Part shown: positions 59,771 to 64,000 of the stretch, piece after piece
Numbering within the stretch: position 1 is the stretch's first letter
Layout of the letters: each line of letters begins with the position of its first letter
Assembly (NCBI GenBank): GCA_030159075.1
Contig: BROG01001159.1
Location: forward strand, 50,157-114,156
Length of the DNA: 64,000 bases
Direction: 5' to 3'
DNA from: Atrina japonica
Taxonomy: Eukaryota > Mollusca > Bivalvia > Pterioida > Pinnidae
Notes under the pieces: generated by a model
The model's input: only the letters and a program-made list of their open reading frames with translations
What the model was told of the DNA's origin: nothing
Databases searched by the model: none
Translations under genes and position numbers: made by a program

Positions 59771-60390
59771 ATGGTGATGACCGACCGCCTCGACTACGTG
59801 AAGTCCCTCACCAGGCTCCGCGACGACATCGAGAAGGAGGGGGCGTAGTGTCGGAACGTCAAAGTGGCAGACCACTGTCACCTGGCCGGTCGTTATCGAG
59901 GTGCCGCCCACCAACACTGCAATCTGACGTCTCGGATACAACCCGGGTGCACCAAAATCCTGGTTGTGTTTCACAACCTCAAACATTACGACGCCACCTC
60001 CTTGTTCGCAAAATCGCCGGCGTCGAGAGTCGAGTCGCGGTCATCGGCCAGCATCAAGAAAAAAATCGTCTCCTTCTCGCTCAGACAGCTGTAAGTCATT
60101 GATTCGTTCCTGTTCATAGGACGATCCCTGTCCCATCTTATCGAGACGGTCTGCGACTTCCACACCACCGACGCAACGTTTGGCGAAAAGGCGAACCTCA
60201 TGAAGCAAAAATCGGTCTACCCGTACGAGAACGTGGATTATTTCGACTGTTTCTCGGAACCCGTCCTTCCCCCTGCGCGAAACAATTTTCTGCCGCTGGG
60301 CGACTGCCTCGTGTGCGCCGATCCCTACAATCACGCAAGCCGATTGTGGCGAGAATTCGAGTGTTAGACGCTGGGCGACCTCAACGTGGG
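59771..60390 (+). pseudogene. Polinton/Maverick DNA polymerase B, central region, with in-frame stops
   Basis: A single frame runs through three stops (TAG 59846, TAA 60092, TAG 60365). It carries the zinc-binding HCHLAGRYRGAAHQHCNL motif, then ILVVFHNLKHYDA (the exonuclease Exo II region, in which N-x3-Y-D is typical), IDSFLFIGRSLSHLIETV (Exo III-side region), and KQKSVYPYENVDYFDCFSE with LPP, a segment characteristic of this family before the polymerase palm. The palm motifs (YxDTDS-type) are not found afterwards; the sequence changes character near 60390. It is a dead fragment of the same gene type as 54058-55205, possibly from the same original copy. Confidence 0.75.
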
Positions 60391-60600
60391 GCTTCGCGAT
60401 GGTCGGCGGAGAGAGAAGGCGGGTGGGAACGAGCCACGGTTGCCACTCGCCCTCCGATATTCTAAACTCTGTCGTCGTGCGGGGTACCCTCCAGTCGTTT
60501 TGCTCTCTTCCTCGCCTCCGCCATCCTCCGCCCCGCCGCCACCCGCTTCGGGTTCTTCGGTCTCGGTGCCAACAAGCGGTCCAAGTCGTTCGAGGTCGTC

Positions 60601-61110
60601 TCAATCTTTCCTGTCTCCTTTTCGTCCGACGTTTAGTTCATCATCGTCGTTTGTTTTTAAACCCCGAATTAATTTAACGTGTCGTGCCGCCGTCAGGGCG
60701 GTCATTAAAGGGGCGAGAAAAATTCTGAAGCGATAGTACAGGTCACAACAGAACTCACCGATGGCCAGGTTAAAGATAGGATCATCGGACAACTCCCGAA
60801 TCAAAAAATCTGGATCGTCAATTTCGTAGAAGCGGGAGAGGGTGACGGCGTACCTCCTGATCGCCGATTGAGCTAATGTCTTGCTCATTACGGCCATCAG
60901 CCACGTCCGATACGTCTTGTACAGCTGCTCCGAGTCAATGTAGCTCAGTTTTTCATATCTCCCGGCGATAATTCTTTTCCGAAAGGGTGGCTGAGGAACC
61001 GGCTCTTGGCGATCCGCAAGTCGGTGCTTGATCTGAAAAGTCGCTTCGGACGCGGTTGCCGAATCTCTTTCGGGAAAAGGGGGTGACGATCTTTTCGCTG
61101 CTGACCGCGA
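60601..61110 (-). CDS. Unassigned ORF of the Polinton-like block
   Basis: An open minus-strand frame continuous from about 61110 to 60601 (about 168 codons; the first in-frame ATG near 60897 would give 98). It contains FQIKHRLADRQEPVPQ, FRKRIIAGRYEKLSYIDSEQ, KTYRTWLMAVMSK and IRELSDDPIFNLAIGEF. Acidic and aromatic helical segments give it a globular look, unlike the chance frames around it. I do not recognise the function; a virion or morphogenesis protein of the element is possible. The + strand is also partly open here, so the call rests on composition. Confidence 0.45.
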   Translation of the reverse strand, partial: SRSAAKRSSPPFPERDSATASEATFQIKHRLADRQEPVPQPPFRKRIIAGRYEKLSYIDSEQLYKTYRTWLMAVMSKTLAQSAIRRYAVTLSRFYEIDDPDFLIRELSDDPIFNLAIGEFCCDLYYRFRIFLAPLMTALTAARHVKLIRGLKTNDDDELNVGRKGDRKD

Positions 61111-61625
61111 TCAGCATGGTGGTGGTGTTTCTGGTGGAACTGTTGACCGGCGAGACGACGACGATCGCCCCGAATCCGTCGCCGCCGCCGCCGATCGAGG
61201 CAGGGGGGGGGGGGGGTGCCAAGGAATGGATGAAGAAGCAGTTGGCCGGGATCGGGAGACTATTGAAACCACTGGTGAGTAAATTTACCGCAGCGCTGCA
61301 AGAAATTCTCTGGTCCGTTGTGTCATGGCTATTGTCGGCGGCGGGAAGTGTGGCGATTTTGGGGGCGGAGGGTAAAAATCAATGGGTCTTTGCGGCAATG
61401 ATCATTGGGTTTTACCACGAAAACTCGAAAAAGAGAAAAAATCCCAGAAGAAAATGGGCTAAAGTCTTTTCTTCTTCGTGCGCCTCGATTCGAGGTAGCG
61501 ACTTCGTAGGGCCGTTTTTTTCCGCAGGGGGCTTCGGGAGAGGTCAGCGCAGTTGTCTTCGTGTGAGGGCGCCGGATTCATCTCCTCGTGACATCCGACC
61601 TTTGCGCCGACCAGAGCAATCATGA
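61032..61625 (+). CDS. Putative membrane protein of the Polinton-like block
   Basis: A frame from about 61032 with no obvious ATG at its start (a TTG lies at 61056). One hydrophobic segment (VTIFSLLTAISMVVVFLVEL) is followed by a proline/glycine linker, an amphipathic stretch (KKQLAGIGRLLKPLVSKFTA), a second hydrophobic stretch (ILWSVVSWLLSAAGSVAILG) and a third weaker one (WVFAAMIIGFYHE), then a basic tail. Small membrane proteins of this layout occur in Polinton-type elements as I recall them, but I cannot assign a name. The poly-G run at 61203-61215 sits in the linker and could hide a frameshift. The C-terminal 50 codons look non-native. Confidence 0.45.
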   Translation, partial: SEKSLRTRLPNLFREKGVTIFSLLTAISMVVVFLVELLTGETTTIAPNPSPPPPIEAGGGGGAKEWMKKQLAGIGRLLKPLVSKFTAALQEILWSVVSWLLSAAGSVAILGAEGKNQWVFAAMIIGFYHENSKKRKNPRRKWAKVFSSSCASIRGSDFVGPFFSAGGFGRGQRSCLRVRAPDSSPRDIRPLRRPEQS

Positions 61626-61725
61626 TCCAGTTGTCGTGATCCGCTCCGCCCATCGCTTGGCGCCATGTAGAGACCGCGAGATATCGGTCGTCAGGTATCA
61701 GGACCGATTTACAGCGTCTTCGACG
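61459..61725 (-). CDS. Unassigned small ORF, convergent with the membrane protein
   Basis: An open frame on - containing LIPDDRYLAVSTWRQAMGGA and a basic C-terminus (ESRRTKKKRL) with stop at 61459. It overlaps the doubtful 3' end of the + frame. No family is recognised. Confidence 0.25.
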   Translation of the reverse strand, partial: RRRRCKSVLIPDDRYLAVSTWRQAMGGADHDNWIMIALVGAKVGCHEEMNPAPSHEDNCADLSRSPLRKKTALRSRYLESRRTKKKRL

Positions 61726-61907
61726 AACGCCGCGAAGGCCTGGACCTGACGTTGAAGGTGAACGGTGTCGAAAAGTCTCGCGTGCAGTCGCCGCTAGAGG
61801 GAGACAGGTTCTTCGTGACGCTCAACCCATTGGTGGAAGTGCGCCGGGGGGGGGGGGTGATCTGGTTCGCGGTCCGGAAATCGTCGAAACATGGCAGCGC
61901 AAGCTGA
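61690..61907 (+). CDS. Unassigned small ORF of the Polinton-like block
   Basis: A + frame with SGPIYSVFDERREGLDLTLK, then SPLEGDRFFVTLNPLVEVRR and WFAVRKSSKHGSAS before TGA. The beta-strand-like alternation looks protein-like. A G run at 61842-61855 lies within it. No ATG was found; no function is assigned. Confidence 0.35.
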
Positions 61908-62004
61908 TTGTTGATTCAAGAAAATATTGCCACTGAATGAAATAAAAACAAACGAATAGTATTCATGTGAAAATTTCGACAGCTCCGGCCGACGGCCTCA
62001 TGCA

Positions 62005-62346
62005 GTGATCTGCGGAACCGTGACTGGCACTGAAAGCGTTGCTACGGGTGATCGGACGGAAGATGGAAAAACACGCGGCGTTGCGGAACCTAGGGTGGCG
62101 AAGTTGAATTCGGTGGAAAAAGGTCATTTCCGTACCGTGTGCGGGGAAGTGGAAAAGTACCTGGCGATGAAGAGAGAATTGAGACGTCAAGTGGATAAAA
62201 AGAGGGGAGGAGGGGAGGAGAGGAAGTCGGTCGACAGGGACGACATTAGGAAGCAGCTGACGCGGTCGCTGGGAAAGGGGAGGAAGGGTGAGGAGGGAAG
62301 GGAGGATGGGGGTCCGTCTTTGATTTTCTGCGGAGTCGATTTTTAG
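62005..62346 (+). CDS. Unassigned basic, lysine/arginine-rich ORF
   Basis: A frame from about 62005 with VEKYLAMKRELRRQVDKKRG and RDDIRKQLTRSLGKGRK, highly charged and likely helical, ending DF-TAG. The opposite strand is also open but gives an unnatural composition. The function is unknown. Confidence 0.35.
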   Translation: MICGTVTGTESVATGDRTEDGKTRGVAEPRVAKLNSVEKGHFRTVCGEVEKYLAMKRELRRQVDKKRGGGEERKSVDRDDIRKQLTRSLGKGRKGEEGREDGGPSLIFCGVDF

Positions 62347-62720
62347 AAGAAAAATAATCCCCTGAGAAAGTTTTTTTTCAGGATTTTTTCGTCGACGTCG
62401 CGGTCGCGCATGGAGAGACCAGGAGACCCGAAGGATAGTCGTGATCATGTCGCGGGAGACCTGAAGGGTCGTTCAAGGTTTTCCGGATTATTTTTACCTT
62501 CCTTTTCGCGGATTGTGGTTAGCGCCCTCCGGACTCGCAGTTTTTCTCGCAGTTTTATGCCGCCACAGTCGTTGCTCAACTAGTAGTGTGAGGTCGTCCT
62601 GCGTTCGCATTCCCGGCAAATTTCATATTTTGCTAGTTCATGCAGTAGTGATGATTTTTGTAAAACAACGAGTTCTACTGCGCGTGGTGAGGACAGGGGC
62701 CCGTTTTTCGCACCCTCTGC

Positions 62721-63071
62721 ATGAGACACGCTATCTTCATGGCGGAATTCACAAGTAGACGTGCGATGAATTCCGTCGTTTCACCGTGGGAGAACATTTT
62801 ATCCAGACAGAAAGACATTGTTTGCGGAATCACTCAAAGTCCTTTAACAGGATCACCAAAATTATTTTTCGAGCTCACTCCCGATCAGTCGTGGGTAAAC
62901 TTTTCGATCCTCGGTCGCGGCTTTGGGCAGTTCCCGGGGGAGATGGTGCGTCAGATAGCAGATATTCCGACTCGGTTGCTCAACGGGCCTACCCGCCACG
63001 AGGAGCTTCTCGCACTATTCATTGTAAGACTCGAAGACCACAGAAACCGGCAAGTCAGAGAGGATCGCTGA
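62721..63071 (+). CDS. Unassigned ORF
   Basis: A 116-codon + frame with MNSVVSPWENILSRQ, KLFFELTPDQSWVNFSILGR and TRHEELLALFIVRLEDHRN. Composition is protein-like, but its 3' end overlaps a minus-strand frame. No family recognised. Confidence 0.3.
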   Translation: MRHAIFMAEFTSRRAMNSVVSPWENILSRQKDIVCGITQSPLTGSPKLFFELTPDQSWVNFSILGRGFGQFPGEMVRQIADIPTRLLNGPTRHEELLALFIVRLEDHRNRQVREDR

Positions 63072-63345
63072 CGCTAGTAGGCGGGCCAGATTTATGCCGT
63101 GGACAAAGAAATAGTACATTAGTTTGAGGGCGACCGACACGAGGCGGCGATATTCGCCCTGCAGATCGGTCCAGGTGCACGTCACGTCCATGCATCCCAA
63201 CGTGATGAGAAACGAAATCCCGGCAGCGTTCTTCTCCCTGTCATCGCAGTCGTACATCTTTTGCCATTGGGAGTGAGAAAACGGTTCTTTAGATGACAAT
63301 CGTCGCACCCCAGCCCAGTTCATGTTCTCATTCCAGGGAAGATAG
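63015..63345 (-). CDS. Unassigned ORF, part of a broken minus-strand gene
   Basis: A minus-strand frame from about 63345 with NMNWAGVRRLSSKEPFSHSQ, KNAAGISFLITLGCMDVTCT and SVALKLMYYFFVHGINLARL, ending at 63015. The text looks genuinely coding (aromatic- and cysteine-containing, no low complexity). It probably continued from the frame at 63472-63660 through frameshifts near 63350-63470. The function is not assigned; a structural protein of the element is one option. Confidence 0.4.
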
Positions 63346-63471
63346 AAGGTCTCGCTGAGCTCCCTTCAAACGCTTCGCTTGTCGGCGAGGGCTCGCTGGA
63401 AGGAGTCATCATCGAGAGATCAACCACGTCGTCGACAAAAGTCGGAGACTCCTCTTCACGCGATGCGATGG

Positions 63472-63680
63472 TCACGTCGAATCGCGGCGGACGACGAGTT
63501 GGCGGAAGACCGCGTCGAATCGCGGGCGTATAGTGCGGTCCAGCTCGGGTCGGGCATCCCCTTCGGGAGTGGCGCCGCGAATAAATCGGGAGACGGCCAC
63601 GTAGACGTTTTTTATCGTCCTGATGACGTGGCCAAAAAGGGATCGCATCGACATTAAAAGACCGGTTGTCATTGTTTCAA
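63472..63680 (-). CDS. Unassigned ORF, likely 5' part of the preceding broken gene
   Basis: A minus frame containing IGSVIETMTTGLLMSMRSLF and HVIRTIKNVYVAVSRFIRG, amphipathic, then a charged segment to the stop at 63472. The frame stays open upstream to 63966, but that stretch is proline-rich low-complexity translation and I do not trust it. Confidence 0.35.
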
Positions 63681-63975
63681 TCACCGACCCGATTTTCTCA
63701 GTTTTTTTTATCGTTTTCCGCGGGGGAGGGGGGGGGCGGGCGAACCCGGCAGAATTTTTTCTAGGAGAGAGAGAATTGCAGCGAGCGGTGGTAGAGTGCG
63801 GGGGTCGTTTTTTTTCTGGGGAGGCGATTTTCGAGGCAGTTTTCGGGTTTTTTGAGACGGCCGCGGCGCATAGAGGGGTGTGGGCGCGGAGGGTTCCGGA
63901 GCCGAGTTCGGGTGATTTTTCGGGTATCTTTCGATTCAGGGGCGTGGGGTGGCCCAGAAAACCCATTTTTAATAC

Positions 63976-64000
63976 ACACTAAATATTTAAATTTTCGGGT
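63976..64000 (-). mobile_element. Start of another Penelope-like fragment at the window edge
   Basis: CACTAAATATTTAAATTTTC followed by GGGT matches the RT region at 20959-20982 at all but one base of 24. It marks the right limit of the GC-rich block. Confidence 0.5.

Noticed and set aside
59735..60604. Minus-strand ORFs of up to 187 codons opposite the polymerase fragment
   Set aside because: The + strand here carries recognisable polymerase motifs; the minus frames are open because of GC-rich composition.
61963..62448. A 161-codon minus-strand ORF
   Set aside because: Its composition is unnatural and it mirrors the more plausible charged + frame at 62005-62346.

Overview
The window looks like nuclear DNA from a marine mollusc, most likely a bivalve. 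The evidence is AT-rich sequence, split genes with GT/AG introns, dense dinucleotide microsatellites, a composite repeat starting AACAAGAGGCCCATGGGCC (a type I associate with bivalve genomes), CYP2-clan P450 genes and many broken transposons. I cannot name the species. There is no prokaryotic gene organisation.

The only genes that appear intact are two cytochrome P450 paralogs in convergent orientation: one on + (exons 12845-13178, 14158-14679, 16678-17118, 17408-17589; 492 aa) and one on - (exons 34467-34134, 32137-31616, 28675-28235, 27469-27291; 491 aa). Exons 1-3 have identical lengths in both, all introns are phase 1, and all expected P450 motifs are present. Homology continues through the proximal promoter and intron content, so they are the arms of an inverted segmental duplication. 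A Penelope-like element remnant sits immediately after the same splice donor in both arms, so it inserted before the duplication.

Elsewhere up to about 53.8 kb is repeat-rich intergenic or intronic DNA. It holds one family of Penelope-like reverse transcriptase remnants (0.2-1.4, 14.7-15.0, 20.0-22.6, 28.8-29.2, 31.3-31.6, 32.7-33.3 kb and the last 25 bases) and its dispersed 3' tails. It also holds a LINE 3' fragment, MITE-like elements, a higher-order satellite (34.8-37.2 kb), other tandem arrays (4.7-5.2, 38.3-38.65, 47.5-49.0, 52.2-52.8 kb) and a fold-back structure (50.87-53.63 kb).

From 53.8 to 56.0 kb and 59.7 to 63.97 kb the sequence becomes clearly richer in G, C and CpG. It encodes broken pieces of a Maverick/Polinton (adintovirus-like) element: the N-terminal part and a central part of a protein-primed DNA polymerase B, a retroviral-type integrase on the opposite strand, and several unassigned ORFs, one with membrane segments. 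The two GC-rich blocks are separated by 3.7 kb of AT-rich DNA carrying a decayed Tc1-like transposase, long AT arrays and a 55-base poly-G run. All recognisable Polinton genes are inactivated by stops, frameshifts or deletion. This block is the best candidate for something not yet well described, because several of its ORFs have no assignment I can defend.

All homology statements come from reading translations by eye; no database search was possible. Some reading frames in the text begin at a non-ATG codon, so 5' ends of the unassigned ORFs are approximate.
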